Translations under genes and position numbers: made by a program | From: Bacillus_BD sp050389805 | GTDB lineage: Bacteria; Bacillota; Bacilli; Bacillales; Cytobacillaceae | Assembly (NCBI RefSeq): GCF_050389805.1 | Contig: NZ_CP130945.1 | Coordinates: forward strand, 3,348,001 to 3,412,000 | Reading direction: 5' to 3' | DNA length: 64,000 bases | Notes under the pieces: model-generated | The model's input: the letters and a program-made list of their open reading frames with translations, nothing else | What the model was told of the DNA's origin: nothing | Databases searched by the model: none | In this document: in pieces, positions 16,547 through 26,703 of the stretch | Position numbering within the stretch: the stretch's first letter is position 1 | Layout: each line of letters begins with the position of its first letter

Positions 16547-18520
16547 TCATTCGTCTTTCGGATAACTTACGGAATCTGACGCAATCTCTTGATCACCCAC
16601 CATAATTCGATAACTTGCAACAGTATCAGGTGCTATCATTAAATCAATCGTTCTTGTTTCATTTTGTGTAATAGCAAACGTATCATATGGTTCGTCCATA
16701 TCATGATCCATATCCTCAACGAAAATGTGTACGATTTGTGGTGCGCCTGCAAGTTCAGCATTATAAGGAATAAGGACCTCCACCCTTTCTGATTTAGGTG
16801 GTAGCTCTTTTGCTCCTTTTGAAATAATCACAGTGATTTTACTATCTTTTTCTACCATCGTACCGGGTTTTGGATCCTGTGAAATCACATTGCCTTTTGA
16901 AATGCTTTCATGATACTCTTCTTGCGAAACATCTGCAATGAGTCCAGCATCATCCGCATATGCCTGAACCCCTGCGGCTGTATAACCACTCAAATCCTTT
17001 ACTTTAATTTTTTCCGGACCTTTACTAACCTCAAATTCCAAGATAGTTTCTTCCGGAACGACTTCATTTCCTTGCGGGTAATTTTGACCGAGAATGGTTC
17101 CAGGAACAGAATCATCGTGAATTTCTATTTTCTTAATATCCTTAAACTCTTTGTCGTTTAACGAGGCTACAACATCATTGAAATTCCTACCTTTATAATC
17201 TAAAAGTTTGAATTTTGCTTTCCCTGTACTTTTATATATAATAATTTCCGTACCTTCTTTTGCCATTCTACCTGCTTTCGGATCTGTTCTTATAACATCA
17301 CCATCTTTAATTTCTTCATCACTTATTTCCTTTGTTTCACCAATGATAAATCCAGCAGTGACAAGCTTTAAAACAGCTTGGTCTATAGACAATCCAGCAA
17401 CATCTGGTACCTCTATATCCTTTGGCGAAAGCAAGGCAGGCAGAAATAGAAATATCGCTATCATCAAAAGCACTAACGCACTAAAAATAGAAATTAAAAT
17501 GATTGGCAATTTTTTACTTTTCTTTTTACTCTTATTCTTTTGAACTGGTTGTACAGGTTGTTCATTCTTTTTCGTCGTTTCATTAGCATGGACAATGGTT
17601 TCATCTAAATTAGAAAAAGACGTATCATCGGTTATGATAGGGATTGCCTTTGTAGCATCCTCATCAACCGGAATCATAAATTTTGGTTCATCAGCACGAA
17701 TTGGATCTAGTGCAGTTCGGATATCTTCTTCCATCTCCTCTACACTTTCATAGCGATGAAAAGGATCCTTTGCCGTTGCCCTTAACACAATATTTTCTAC
17801 ACTTTGTGGAATGTTCGGATTCCATCTGCGTAGTGATGGAGTTTCTGTTTGTAAATGCATTAACGCAATGGAAACAGCTGATTCTCCTGAAAATGGCAAT
17901 CTTCCCGTTAATAATTCAAACATCACAATCCCAAGAGAATAGATATCCGATTTATGGTTTGCCACTCCACCCCTTGCCTGCTCAGGTGATAAATAATGAA
18001 CAGAGCCAAGAACAGAATTGGTTTGGGTGATACTTGTCGCACTTAAAGCCATGGCAATACCAAAATCCGTTATTTTAACATTGTTTTTTTCATCTAGTAA
18101 TATATTCTGCGGTTTGATATCACGGTGAATGATATGATTTTGATGGGCATGTGAAATAGCCGATGTAATTTGCCTCATAATCGAAAGCGCATTTTCAATG
18201 GGTACTGGTGAATGTAATTGTATGTATTGTTTAAGGGTTTGACCCTTTACATGTTCCATTACAATATAGTAGATGGAATCCTCTTCACCCACATCATAAA
18301 TACTGACAATATTTGGATGTGCCAGACTTGTGGCTGATTGTGCTTCCCGATGGAATCGACGAATGAACTCTTCGCTATTTGCAAAGTCTAATCGCAATAC
18401 TTTGACCGCTACATCTCTGTCCAGTATCATATCATGAGCTAAATAGACATTTGCCATTCCACCCCCGCCTATCATTTCTAATATCTTATAGCGGTCGCTT
18501 ATTCGTTTCCCAATCATCAT
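16547..18520 (-). CDS. prkC: Ser/Thr protein kinase PrkC with PASTA repeats
   Basis: Membrane kinase that senses peptidoglycan fragments and affects germination, cell-wall metabolism and translation factors. It has 657 residues. The cytoplasmic kinase has the glycine loop GGGGMANVY (about 18-26), Lys40, HRDIKPQN with catalytic Asp134, and DFG 152-154. A lysine-rich juxtamembrane stretch precedes one TM helix (about 340-365). Three extracellular PASTA domains and a C-terminal beta domain follow. It overlaps prpC by 4 bp (ATGATG, so the second ATG is also possible). The kinase-phosphatase pairing is conserved. Confidence 0.97.
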   Translation of the reverse strand: MMIGKRISDRYKILEMIGGGGMANVYLAHDMILDRDVAVKVLRLDFANSEEFIRRFHREAQSATSLAHPNIVSIYDVGEEDSIYYIVMEHVKGQTLKQYIQLHSPVPIENALSIMRQITSAISHAHQNHIIHRDIKPQNILLDEKNNVKITDFGIAMALSATSITQTNSVLGSVHYLSPEQARGGVANHKSDIYSLGIVMFELLTGRLPFSGESAVSIALMHLQTETPSLRRWNPNIPQSVENIVLRATAKDPFHRYESVEEMEEDIRTALDPIRADEPKFMIPVDEDATKAIPIITDDTSFSNLDETIVHANETTKKNEQPVQPVQKNKSKKKSKKLPIILISIFSALVLLMIAIFLFLPALLSPKDIEVPDVAGLSIDQAVLKLVTAGFIIGETKEISDEEIKDGDVIRTDPKAGRMAKEGTEIIIYKSTGKAKFKLLDYKGRNFNDVVASLNDKEFKDIKKIEIHDDSVPGTILGQNYPQGNEVVPEETILEFEVSKGPEKIKVKDLSGYTAAGVQAYADDAGLIADVSQEEYHESISKGNVISQDPKPGTMVEKDSKITVIISKGAKELPPKSERVEVLIPYNAELAGAPQIVHIFVEDMDHDMDEPYDTFAITQNETRTIDLMIAPDTVASYRIMVGDQEIASDSVSYPKDE

Positions 18521-19275
18521 TGTTCATCACCATTTGTATCATCGCGATTAAACTCCACAATGATTAGGGTTATATTATCCTCGCCCCCATACTCATTAGC
18601 TAAATCAATGAGTGTAGACGCTTTTTCTTCTATTGATTTTTCACTCTTTAACGTACGAGCCATTTCTTCTTCATTCACCTTGTTTGATAATCCGTCAGAG
18701 CAAAGGAAAAGGATATCATTTTCTTCAAATACGATTGTTTTAATATCATAATCAACCACAACCTCTGTGCCTAGAGCCCTTGTTAAAACATTTTTCCGTG
18801 GATGGTGCTCAGCATCTTCCTTTGAGATTTGTCCGGTTTTTACAAGTTCATTTACAAGAGAATGATCTTCTGTAATTTGCGAAAAACCCGATTCATTGAA
18901 AATATAGCAACGGCTGTCACCTATATGGGCAATCGTTGAAAAGGATTCAGTAATAATGCCAGCGACAATGGTAGTACCCATTCCCTCACACTCTTGATTA
19001 TTTTGAGCATGTTGGTACACAGTCAAGTTTACAAGCTTAATCTGTTCTTGAAACCAATTTTCAGCCTCTTCAGCGGTTTTAATCCTCTCTGTTTCTTCCC
19101 ATTTTTCTTTTAATTTCTGAATCGTTAGATGGCTAGCGACATCACCTGCACGATGTCCTCCCATGCCATCAGCGACAATGGCAATACGCTGATGGGCAAG
19201 ATTTAAGAAAACGCCGCCATTATCCTCATTATGCTGTCTCACTTTTCCTTTGTCTGTCATAAAAATGGCTTTCAT
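18517..19275 (-). CDS. prpC: PP2C-type protein phosphatase PrpC (Stp)
   Basis: Metal-dependent Ser/Thr phosphatase that reverses PrkC phosphorylation. It has 252 residues from ATG 19275, chosen because AAGGTGA lies 8 bp ahead; a GTG four codons upstream would overlap that site. PPM motifs: GKVRQHNED, VADGMGGHRAGD, GTTIVAG, HIGDSRCY, LCSDGL and GGEDNITLI carry the metal-binding aspartates. It follows rsmB; in B. subtilis rlmN lies between the two. Confidence 0.95.
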   Translation of the reverse strand: MKAIFMTDKGKVRQHNEDNGGVFLNLAHQRIAIVADGMGGHRAGDVASHLTIQKLKEKWEETERIKTAEEAENWFQEQIKLVNLTVYQHAQNNQECEGMGTTIVAGIITESFSTIAHIGDSRCYIFNESGFSQITEDHSLVNELVKTGQISKEDAEHHPRKNVLTRALGTEVVVDYDIKTIVFEENDILFLCSDGLSNKVNEEEMARTLKSEKSIEEKASTLIDLANEYGGEDNITLIIVEFNRDDTNGDEQ

Positions 19276-19300
19276 ACCATCAATCACCTTCTTTTACCGA

Positions 19301-20638
19301 TCAATTTTTTCTTAAACAAGCAATATAAAATCCATCTGAATTAAAATATTGTGGTAAGATTTGAACTTCACCATTTTTTACGAAGGAGCGTAATTTTGAA
19401 GGCATCCGTTCTCCTAAACTGATATCTCGCACAAACTCTGAATGATCCTTAAGGAATTCATTAATAACTTGTTGATTTTCTTCTGGATCAATTGTACATG
19501 TACTATATACTAGAATACCATCTTTTTTTAATAAAGGCGCTACAGATTCTAGTAACGTTTTTTGAATTTTTTGGAGTTGGAAGACATCTTCCTCTTTTTT
19601 CGTATATTTAATATCTGGCTTTCTTCTGACTACACCTAAGCCAGAACAAGGTGCATCCAATAATATCCGATGAAAAGAGTCATTCTCAAAATGCTGTTGA
19701 ACTAGACGGCTATCCATTGTCATGGTTTCAACATTTGAGAGTTCTAATCTCTGAGCATTTTCCTTAATTAATTTTACTTTATGATCATGTAAGTCTAATG
19801 AATACACACAGCCTGTCTTGTTTAATTTTTCCGCAATATGGGTCGTCTTGCCACCAGGAGCAGCACAGGCATCTAAAATATGCTGGCCTTCTTCAACACC
19901 AAGTGCTAAAGCAACTGCCATAGAACTCTCATCTTGAATCGTTAATAGCCCGCTCTTAAAAGCTTTAGAATGGGCTAAATTCCCCTTTAAACAGTAAATA
20001 GCCTCAGGTATAACAGAGCTCTTCTCAACGTCATATCCCTCATCTGTGAGCGCTTGAATACATTGCTCCACAGTTGTTTTTGTAAGATTTACTCTTGCAG
20101 TCAAAACAGGGGTTGTTAAGTTCAACTCACACATCTTTAGCGTTTCATCATATCCAAATTGATCTACCCATCTTTTAACAAGCCATTCGGGATGGCTTGT
20201 ACGGATCGACAATCTATGAATCGGATCCTTTATGGATTCGAACGAAGGAAGACCTTCTCTTTGAATACTGCGTAAAATTCCATTAACCAAACCAGAAATT
20301 CCTTTATGTCCCCTTTTTTTAGCGATTTCAACCGCTTCAAAAATCGCTGCACGATCGGGAACTTTATCCAAATACACCATTTGATAGAGGGTTAGTCTTA
20401 ATAATTGAATCACCCAAGTTTCAATTTTTTTGTTTTTCCGAACAAATGGAGATAAATAAAAATCTAGGGTCATTTTTCTCTGGATAGTTCCGTAGGTTAA
20501 TTCAGTTAACAATCCAATATCCTTTTCATTCAATTGATTCTTCTTTATAGATTGATTCAAAAGTAAATTACTATAAGATTGATTTTTATCAACCATTTCT
20601 AAAATATCAAGCGCTGTTTCTCTTACATTTTTTTTCAT
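19301..20638 (-). CDS. rsmB: 16S rRNA m5C967 methyltransferase RsmB
   Basis: SAM-dependent cytosine-5 methyltransferase of 16S rRNA (also called Sun). It has 445 residues: an N-terminal NusB-like RNA-binding domain (about 1-140), then a Rossmann methyltransferase with LDACAAPGGKTTHIAEKL, DAPCSGLGVVRRKPD and the catalytic-Cys motif YSTCTIDPEENQ. It starts 1 bp past the fmt stop, in the priA-def-fmt-rsmB run. Confidence 0.96.
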   Translation of the reverse strand: MKKNVRETALDILEMVDKNQSYSNLLLNQSIKKNQLNEKDIGLLTELTYGTIQRKMTLDFYLSPFVRKNKKIETWVIQLLRLTLYQMVYLDKVPDRAAIFEAVEIAKKRGHKGISGLVNGILRSIQREGLPSFESIKDPIHRLSIRTSHPEWLVKRWVDQFGYDETLKMCELNLTTPVLTARVNLTKTTVEQCIQALTDEGYDVEKSSVIPEAIYCLKGNLAHSKAFKSGLLTIQDESSMAVALALGVEEGQHILDACAAPGGKTTHIAEKLNKTGCVYSLDLHDHKVKLIKENAQRLELSNVETMTMDSRLVQQHFENDSFHRILLDAPCSGLGVVRRKPDIKYTKKEEDVFQLQKIQKTLLESVAPLLKKDGILVYSTCTIDPEENQQVINEFLKDHSEFVRDISLGERMPSKLRSFVKNGEVQILPQYFNSDGFYIACLRKN

Positions 20639-20639
20639 T

Positions 20640-21581
20640 TTATTCCCCTAATACCATTCCTGCAGTCAAATGAGATCCTGCCCCACTTAAAAACTGCCCG
20701 GCTGTCATTCTTTTTTTACCTGAAGGTTGTAATTCAATTATTTTTATGCCTGTATCATTTCCTGTTGCGATAATAATACCATCCTTTTCAACTTTAACAA
20801 TTGTACCAGGTACTTCTGTATGGTTCAGTGGTACTTTAACTGCTTGCCAAATTTTTATAACGTTACCTTGCAAAAGAGAATACGCAACCGGCCATGGGTT
20901 TAAGCCACGAATATGGTTATAGATGGATTCTCCTGAATTTGTCCAATCAATTTTTTCTTGTTCACGTCGAATATTATAGGCAAAAGTTGCCTCTGACTCC
21001 TTTTGCTTAATCGGTGTAATTTCTCCATTTAATAGTGCCGGAATCGTTTCTGATAAAAGTTTTGCGCCTGCTACGCTCAACTTATCATGCATCGTACCGA
21101 CATTATCATCTTCAAGAATCGGAACTTCCACTTTTGTTAAAATATCCCCCGCATCCAATTTCTCAGCCATATACATAATCGTAACTCCCGTTTTCTCCTT
21201 GCCTTGAATGATTGCGTAATGAATAGGTGCACCACCACGGAGTTCTGGTAGCAAAGAGGCATGGACATTAATACATCCAAACTGGGGAGCCTCTAACAAT
21301 TCTTTTGGTAGAATTTGACCAAAAGCTGCGGTTACAATTAAGTCTGGATTTAACTCCAAGATGGTTTGAAGTTCCTGTGATTGACGTATTTTTTCTGGTT
21401 GAAACACAGGAATCCCGTGTTTTTCAGCTTCTACTTTCACAGGTGGTGCGGTTAAAGTCCTTTTCCTGCCCACCGGTCGATCTGGTTGGGTAACGACACC
21501 TATCACATCATACCCATCTTGTATTAATCTTCTTAAAATAGGAACAGAAAAGTCAGGGGTCCCCATAAAAATAATTTTCAT
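20640..21581 (-). CDS. fmt: Methionyl-tRNA formyltransferase
   Basis: Formylates Met-tRNAi for translation initiation. It has 313 residues: N-terminal formyltransferase domain with FMGTPDFSVP, the catalytic NVHASLLPELRGGAPI segment and MYMAEKLDAGDI, then a C-terminal OB domain. Two starts are possible, GTG 21584 or ATG 21581; I take the ATG. It overlaps the def stop (TGATG), coupling the enzyme that adds formyl groups to the one that removes them. Confidence 0.97.
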   Translation of the reverse strand: MKIIFMGTPDFSVPILRRLIQDGYDVIGVVTQPDRPVGRKRTLTAPPVKVEAEKHGIPVFQPEKIRQSQELQTILELNPDLIVTAAFGQILPKELLEAPQFGCINVHASLLPELRGGAPIHYAIIQGKEKTGVTIMYMAEKLDAGDILTKVEVPILEDDNVGTMHDKLSVAGAKLLSETIPALLNGEITPIKQKESEATFAYNIRREQEKIDWTNSGESIYNHIRGLNPWPVAYSLLQGNVIKIWQAVKVPLNHTEVPGTIVKVEKDGIIIATGNDTGIKIIELQPSGKKRMTAGQFLSGAGSHLTAGMVLGE

Positions 21582-22066
21582 CACGTTTCATCCACCTCTT
21601 GTAATTCTTCTTCTTTAACGTATCTTGATACTTTTGACGTGAATAAGATCCCATGTAAATGATCAATTTCATGTTGAATCGCACGAGCAAGAAAATCTTC
21701 AGCTTCTATGATATACGTTTTTCCTTTTCGATTCATTGCCTTTACTTTCACATAATAGGGACGTGTTACTTCACCATAAAGTCCTGGAAAACTAAGACAT
21801 CCTTCAACATCTGTTTGTTCTCCTTTTGTTTCAAGAATTTCTGGATTTATTAGATCAATCACTCCAGAGCCATTATCAATATCGACAATCGCTATTTGTT
21901 CGTCTATACCAATTTGTGGCGCCGCTAGACCGACTCCATCAAATTCAATCATCGTATCGTACATATCATTTAATAATTTTTTTAATTTCTGATTAAAAAC
22001 GGTGACAGGCTTACACGGCTTTTCCAAAATTTCAGCCGGATACATCACTATTTTTTTAACTGCCAC
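21581..22066 (-). CDS. def: Peptide deformylase
   Basis: Fe2+/Zn2+ hydrolase that removes the formyl group from nascent peptides. It has 161 residues, a short (type 1) form. Motif 1 is GVGLAAPQIG, motif 2 EGCLSFPG (metal Cys), motif 3 QHEIDHLHG (two metal His and the catalytic Glu). The start is GTG after AGGGGATGAA. It lies between priA and fmt. Confidence 0.97.
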   Translation of the reverse strand: MAVKKIVMYPAEILEKPCKPVTVFNQKLKKLLNDMYDTMIEFDGVGLAAPQIGIDEQIAIVDIDNGSGVIDLINPEILETKGEQTDVEGCLSFPGLYGEVTRPYYVKVKAMNRKGKTYIIEAEDFLARAIQHEIDHLHGILFTSKVSRYVKEEELQEVDET

Positions 22067-22155
22067 TTCATCCCCTGCTCTCTTTTTAAAAATATCAATT
22101 TATATTAGCTTTTCCAATAATTTTTAACCTTAAAAGATTACAGCCATTTTTTCCG

Positions 22156-24570
22156 CTACATTAGAAGATATGGATTATTATCAATCGTAATTTGCAGGCC
22201 CCCATTTGTACTTTCTTGCTGATAATGGTCCAGGATCATGTTTAATGTTTCCGTTAATTTGGGCTCCCTTTTATACTTTACAATACATTGATATCGATAT
22301 TTATTATTGATTCTTGGAATCGGACAAGCTACAGGTCCCAAAATACGGGCTCCATGAGATAACCTTGAAGACAATAATTTGGAGATCTTTTCAGTTACAT
22401 CAATCACCTTCATGAGTTCTTCATGACTGACGGTAACCAAAGCCAAATAATAAAACGGAGGATATTGATGAATCTTTCTAATCATCATTTCTTGTTGATA
22501 AAATCCATCAAAATCCTGTTCTCCAGCAAGAATAATACTATAATGTTCAGGTGTATATGTTTGAATGACAACCTCACCTGCTAATTCATGCCGTCCAGCT
22601 CTACCTGCGACTTGCGTTAATAATTGAAATGTTTTTTCAGAAGAACGAAAGTCAGGAAGATGGAGCATCGTATCGGCTGATAATACTCCTACTAGCGTAA
22701 TATTGGGAAAATCCAGCCCTTTAGCAATCATTTGTGTCCCAAGGAGAATGTCGGCTTTCCCTTCTTGAAAAGCATTTAACAATTTCTCATGAGCTCCCTT
22801 TCTCGACGTCGTATCCACATCCATCCGAATGACTTTTGCTTCAGGAAAATTTTTCCCTAATTCTTCCTCGACTTTTTGGGTCCCTGTACCAAAGTATCGA
22901 ATATGCTCACTAGAACATTCTGGACAAATGGTTGGGACAACTGCTTCAAAACCACAATAATGACACTTCATTTGCTGACTAAAACGGTGATAGGTTAACG
23001 AGATATCACAATTTGGACATTGTATGACATATCCACAATCACGGCACATCACAAAAGAAGAATGACCGCGTTTATTTAAAAATAAAACAGTTTGTTCCTT
23101 TTTTTCTAAGCGGTCTTGGATTTTATCATATAACAACCGCGAAAACATTGAGCGGTTCCCTTCCCTTAATTCCTCACGCATGTCAACGATATCAACGGTT
23201 GGCAAGTTATGTTCATTCATCCGTTTCGATAGCGTTAGTAGTTTATAGACTCCTTTTTTAGCTCGTGCAAAGGTTTCTAGAGAAGGTGTGGCACTGCCAA
23301 GTATGACTGGGCACCGATAATTCTTCGCCCTCTCAATCGCTACATCACGTGCATGGTATCTTGGATTATCTTCTTGTTTATAGCTAGTTTCGTGTTCTTC
23401 ATCAATAATGATAATACCTAAGTTTTCAAAAGGAGCAAAAATAGCTGAACGCGCACCGACAACAACACGAACTTCTTTCCGTTGAATTTTTCGCCATTCA
23501 TCATATTTTTCTCCAACTGATAATCCACTGTGTAGAACTGCAACTTCATCTCCGAATCGACTTTTAAAACGATTGACCATTTGCGGGGTAAGGGAGATTT
23601 CTGGGACAAGGACAATTCCTTCCTTTCCTTCTTGGAGCACCTTTTGAATCGACTGAAGATAGATCTCTGTTTTTCCACTCCCAGTAACCCCATATAAAAG
23701 AAATACTTCATGTATTTGCTCTGAAATCGTCTGCAAAATAGGTCGTATCGCGGCGGATTGTTCTTCTGTTAAATCTAGGGGCATCGTCTGTTTAAATGTA
23801 CGATCGCCGTATGGATCACGGTAAATTTCCTCCATTGTTTCATGTAGGATCTCTTTATCAATAAGACCTTTTATCACAGAGCTTGTGATCCCAAGTTTGG
23901 TGAGAAGCTCTTTTCTTTCGATTGGTTCCGGATGAGAAAGAAAATAATCCATTACACTTATTTGCTTACTGCTCCGTTTAGATAGTTCTTCTTTTCTACT
24001 CATTAATTCTACACGCGATATCGCAGGAGCTATCATTTTGATTTTCTTCTTTTTAACCCGTTCTTTTACAATGTATAAAACCTCTAAAACATCGTTTGCC
24101 ACTTGTTTTTGAAAGTGAGATAGCTCTCCTGATTTTACTACCTCCTCCCAGCTAATCGTATCACGATCATTAAAAAAGGCTTGAAGGGATTCGGGGAGTT
24201 TCTTCAGCAGGTGGCGATCTTTTAATTTTAATTTCTTTTCATACTTAGCCTTTAGTGCAGGTGGAAGCATTACCTGAAATGCTGTTATTTTATAGCATAA
24301 TGTTTGTTCTGTGAGCCAATCAGCTAATTCTAGAAGTTCTTTATTTAAGATTGGCTCAATATCCATCGGCTCGTAAATTTCTCTTAGTTTTGGAAACTGT
24401 GAATTTTCAACAATATCAATGACGAACCCTTGTACCTTTCTTGGACCAAATGGAACAACCACACGCATTCCTGGCTTTATTACATCTTGTAAATGTGCTG
24501 GAATTCGATAGTCAAATGGTCTGTTTGTTTGTTGTGCCGGTACATCAACAATCACTTTCGCAACTGACAT
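22156..24570 (-). CDS. priA: Primosomal protein PriA
   Basis: 3'-5' helicase that restarts replication at collapsed forks by loading the primosome. It has 804 residues: N-terminal 3' DNA-binding domain (MSVAKVIVDVPA), a winged helix, Walker A GVTGSGKTEIY, a DEEH box (IIDEEHETSYKQ), a zinc module with four CxxC pairs (CRDCG, CPNC, CHYCG, CPEC), and a helicase C domain with AGRAGR. Its ATG overlaps the coaBC stop by 1 bp (TAATG). Confidence 0.97.
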   Translation of the reverse strand: MSVAKVIVDVPAQQTNRPFDYRIPAHLQDVIKPGMRVVVPFGPRKVQGFVIDIVENSQFPKLREIYEPMDIEPILNKELLELADWLTEQTLCYKITAFQVMLPPALKAKYEKKLKLKDRHLLKKLPESLQAFFNDRDTISWEEVVKSGELSHFQKQVANDVLEVLYIVKERVKKKKIKMIAPAISRVELMSRKEELSKRSSKQISVMDYFLSHPEPIERKELLTKLGITSSVIKGLIDKEILHETMEEIYRDPYGDRTFKQTMPLDLTEEQSAAIRPILQTISEQIHEVFLLYGVTGSGKTEIYLQSIQKVLQEGKEGIVLVPEISLTPQMVNRFKSRFGDEVAVLHSGLSVGEKYDEWRKIQRKEVRVVVGARSAIFAPFENLGIIIIDEEHETSYKQEDNPRYHARDVAIERAKNYRCPVILGSATPSLETFARAKKGVYKLLTLSKRMNEHNLPTVDIVDMREELREGNRSMFSRLLYDKIQDRLEKKEQTVLFLNKRGHSSFVMCRDCGYVIQCPNCDISLTYHRFSQQMKCHYCGFEAVVPTICPECSSEHIRYFGTGTQKVEEELGKNFPEAKVIRMDVDTTSRKGAHEKLLNAFQEGKADILLGTQMIAKGLDFPNITLVGVLSADTMLHLPDFRSSEKTFQLLTQVAGRAGRHELAGEVVIQTYTPEHYSIILAGEQDFDGFYQQEMMIRKIHQYPPFYYLALVTVSHEELMKVIDVTEKISKLLSSRLSHGARILGPVACPIPRINNKYRYQCIVKYKREPKLTETLNMILDHYQQESTNGGLQITIDNNPYLLM

Positions 24571-25775
24571 TAATGTTGGTCCTTTAATAGTATTTGAATT
24601 TCTTCTAATATTTTTTTTGCTACTTCCTTTTTAGTTAATTTCGGCCAATTTTTGATCTCACCATTTTTCTTATAGAACGTCACGATATTGGTATCCACAT
24701 CAAAGCCCGCTCCAATTTCTTGAATATTATTTGCAACAATCATATCTGCATTTTTGCTATCTAATTTTTTTCGAGCATATTCTTCCATATTATTCGTTTC
24801 TGCTGCAAAGCCGATTAGCAATTGTTCATTTTTTCTCTTTCCTAATTCAAACAAGATATCATATGTTCTTTCTAATTCGATTACTTGATCTCCGGACTGC
24901 TTTTTAATCTTTTGATGGGATACTGATTTAGGGCGATAATCAGCAACAGCAGCTGCTTTAATCACAATATCAGTCTGATTAAAACGATTCAGCACTGCAT
25001 CATACATATCCTGTGCGCTTTCCACATTCACTAATTCTACTCCTTTTGGTGGTGTCAGCGAAACTGGACCCGATACCAGGATGACTTTTGCTCCTGCCTT
25101 TAACGCTTCTTCTGCTATTGCATAGCCCATTTTACCTGATGAAAAATTCGTGATATAACGGACTGGGTCAATTCTCTCCCTAGTTGGTCCAGCCGTTATT
25201 AAAATCGTTTTACCTTTGAATTCACCGCTCGTCTCATTAAAATGCTCAATCACTTTCGCGACAATCGTTTCAGGCTCCTCTAGACGTCCTTTTCCTACAT
25301 ACCCACAAGCCAAATAACCTTCTTGTGGTTCAATAAAACGATGACCAAATCCAGAAAGAATTTCCATATTTCGGACTACCGCTGGATGATTGTACATATG
25401 TACATTCATAGCAGGAGCAATCCACACAGGTGCAGTAGCAGCCAGCAAGGTTGTTGAAATCATATCATCGGCAATCCCATTCGCTAACTTGCCAATAATA
25501 TTAGCTGTCGCAGGTGCCACTATAATTAAGTCAGCCCAATCAGCTAAGTCAATATGAGCGATTTTCTTCGAGTCCTTTTCATCAAATGTATCTGTATAGA
25601 CATCATTCCGCGATAAAGCTTGAAAAGTTAATGGAGCAACAAATTTCGTTGCAGATTCACTTAATATCACCCGTACATCAGCACCAGCTTGGGTAAGCTT
25701 ACTTGTTAATGCTGCTGCCTTATACACCGCAATTCCACCTGTCACACATAACAAAATCTTCTTATTCTCAAGCAT
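24570..25775 (-). CDS. coaBC: Bifunctional phosphopantothenoylcysteine decarboxylase / synthetase CoaBC
   Basis: Two steps of coenzyme A synthesis: CTP-dependent joining of cysteine to 4'-phosphopantothenate, then FMN-dependent decarboxylation. It has 401 residues from ATG 25775: N-terminal CoaC flavoprotein with VTGGIAVYKA, the HIDLADWAD catalytic His and PAMNVHMYNHP motifs, then CoaB with TAGPTRERIDPVRYITNFSSG and AAAVADYRP. An AAGGAGG lies 10 bp upstream; a TTG two codons earlier is an alternative start. It follows rpoZ after a terminator-like hairpin. Confidence 0.96.
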   Translation of the reverse strand: MLENKKILLCVTGGIAVYKAAALTSKLTQAGADVRVILSESATKFVAPLTFQALSRNDVYTDTFDEKDSKKIAHIDLADWADLIIVAPATANIIGKLANGIADDMISTTLLAATAPVWIAPAMNVHMYNHPAVVRNMEILSGFGHRFIEPQEGYLACGYVGKGRLEEPETIVAKVIEHFNETSGEFKGKTILITAGPTRERIDPVRYITNFSSGKMGYAIAEEALKAGAKVILVSGPVSLTPPKGVELVNVESAQDMYDAVLNRFNQTDIVIKAAAVADYRPKSVSHQKIKKQSGDQVIELERTYDILFELGKRKNEQLLIGFAAETNNMEEYARKKLDSKNADMIVANNIQEIGAGFDVDTNIVTFYKKNGEIKNWPKLTKKEVAKKILEEIQILLKDQH

Positions 25776-25811
25776 CCACAAGAAACCTCCTTCATGTAAT
25801 CCATCCTATTA

Positions 25812-25841
25812 AAAAGAAAAGGGTCTGACATAGGTCAGCCC
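25812..25841 (-). terminator. Hairpin terminator after rpoZ
   Basis: Arms GGGTCTGAC and GGTCAGCCC with a short loop; on the minus strand it is followed by TTTTCTTTTT. It lies 11 bp past the rpoZ stop and would separate or attenuate coaBC-priA-def-fmt from yicC-remA-gmk-rpoZ. Confidence 0.8.
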
Positions 25842-25852
25842 TTTACGCTCTT

Positions 25853-26077
25853 TTACTCGTATCTCGAACTTTCATCTGTTCTTTCCGCAAGGCGGTAGAA
25901 CAGCTTATCCGCATTAATCTCCTCAAGCGCTTTTCCTACACTTTTATGTGATACATATTTGTTTAATAGAGGAGGTTCACTTAATTGTAATTTTCGGGCA
26001 CGTTTAGCGGCAACCGATACTAAAGAATATTTACTATCAATTTTTGTCATTAATGAATCAATTGAAGGATCTAACAT
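25853..26077 (-). CDS. rpoZ: RNA polymerase omega subunit
   Basis: 74-residue polymerase subunit that stabilises beta-prime. It starts MLDPSIDSLMTKIDSKYSLVSVAAKRAR, with the conserved KRARKLQ helix and the KSVGKALEEI segment. It follows gmk by 4 bp, the usual gmk-rpoZ order. Confidence 0.96.
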   Translation of the reverse strand: MLDPSIDSLMTKIDSKYSLVSVAAKRARKLQLSEPPLLNKYVSHKSVGKALEEINADKLFYRLAERTDESSRYE

Positions 26078-26081
26078 GGTA

Positions 26082-26696
26082 TTAATTAACCTCCAGCATT
26101 TTTAAGTATTTTGGTTGTACTCTTTCTCTGCGACAATGCTCTGCAATGACAATCGCATTAATTTTTTCGACTGCATGCTCAATTTCATCGTTTTCAACTA
26201 CATAATCATATAAATGCATCATTTCAATTTCTTCTTTTGCTACATTTAAGCGATTATTAATGATGTCTTCTGATTCAGTACCTCTTGTTACAATTCGATT
26301 TTTTAGTTCTGAAAGACTTGGGGGAGCTAAAAAAATAAATAGACCATCCGGGAATTTCTCACGGACTTGTCGAGCACCTTGAACCTCAATTTCGAGAAAG
26401 ACATCTTTCCCCTTATCCAACGTTTCTCGAACATAATCCACTGGTGTACCATAGTAATTTCCAACGAATTCGGCATACTCTAATAACTTTCCTTGCTTTA
26501 TCAAACTCTCAAATTCTTCTCTTGTCTTAAAAAAATAATCTACCCCATCGACTTCACCGGCACGAGGAGCCCTAGTTGTCATTGAGATCGAATATTCAAA
26601 TGATGTATTTTCTTGTGAAAATATCGCTTTTCTAACCGTTCCTTTGCCAACTCCAGAAGGTCCGGATAACACAATTAATATCCCTTTTTCCTGCAT
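26082..26696 (-). CDS. gmk: Guanylate kinase
   Basis: Phosphorylates GMP to GDP. It has 204 residues from ATG 26696, which gives the family start MQEKGILIVLSGPSGVGKGT with the P-loop GPSGVGKGT. The GMP-binding TTRAPRAGEVDGVDYFF and lid VTRGTESEDII motifs follow. The frame is open six codons further up, but that would overlap remA. It lies 7 bp from the remA stop. Confidence 0.97.
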   Translation of the reverse strand: MQEKGILIVLSGPSGVGKGTVRKAIFSQENTSFEYSISMTTRAPRAGEVDGVDYFFKTREEFESLIKQGKLLEYAEFVGNYYGTPVDYVRETLDKGKDVFLEIEVQGARQVREKFPDGLFIFLAPPSLSELKNRIVTRGTESEDIINNRLNVAKEEIEMMHLYDYVVENDEIEHAVEKINAIVIAEHCRRERVQPKYLKMLEVN

Positions 26697-26703
26697 GATG
26701 CAT

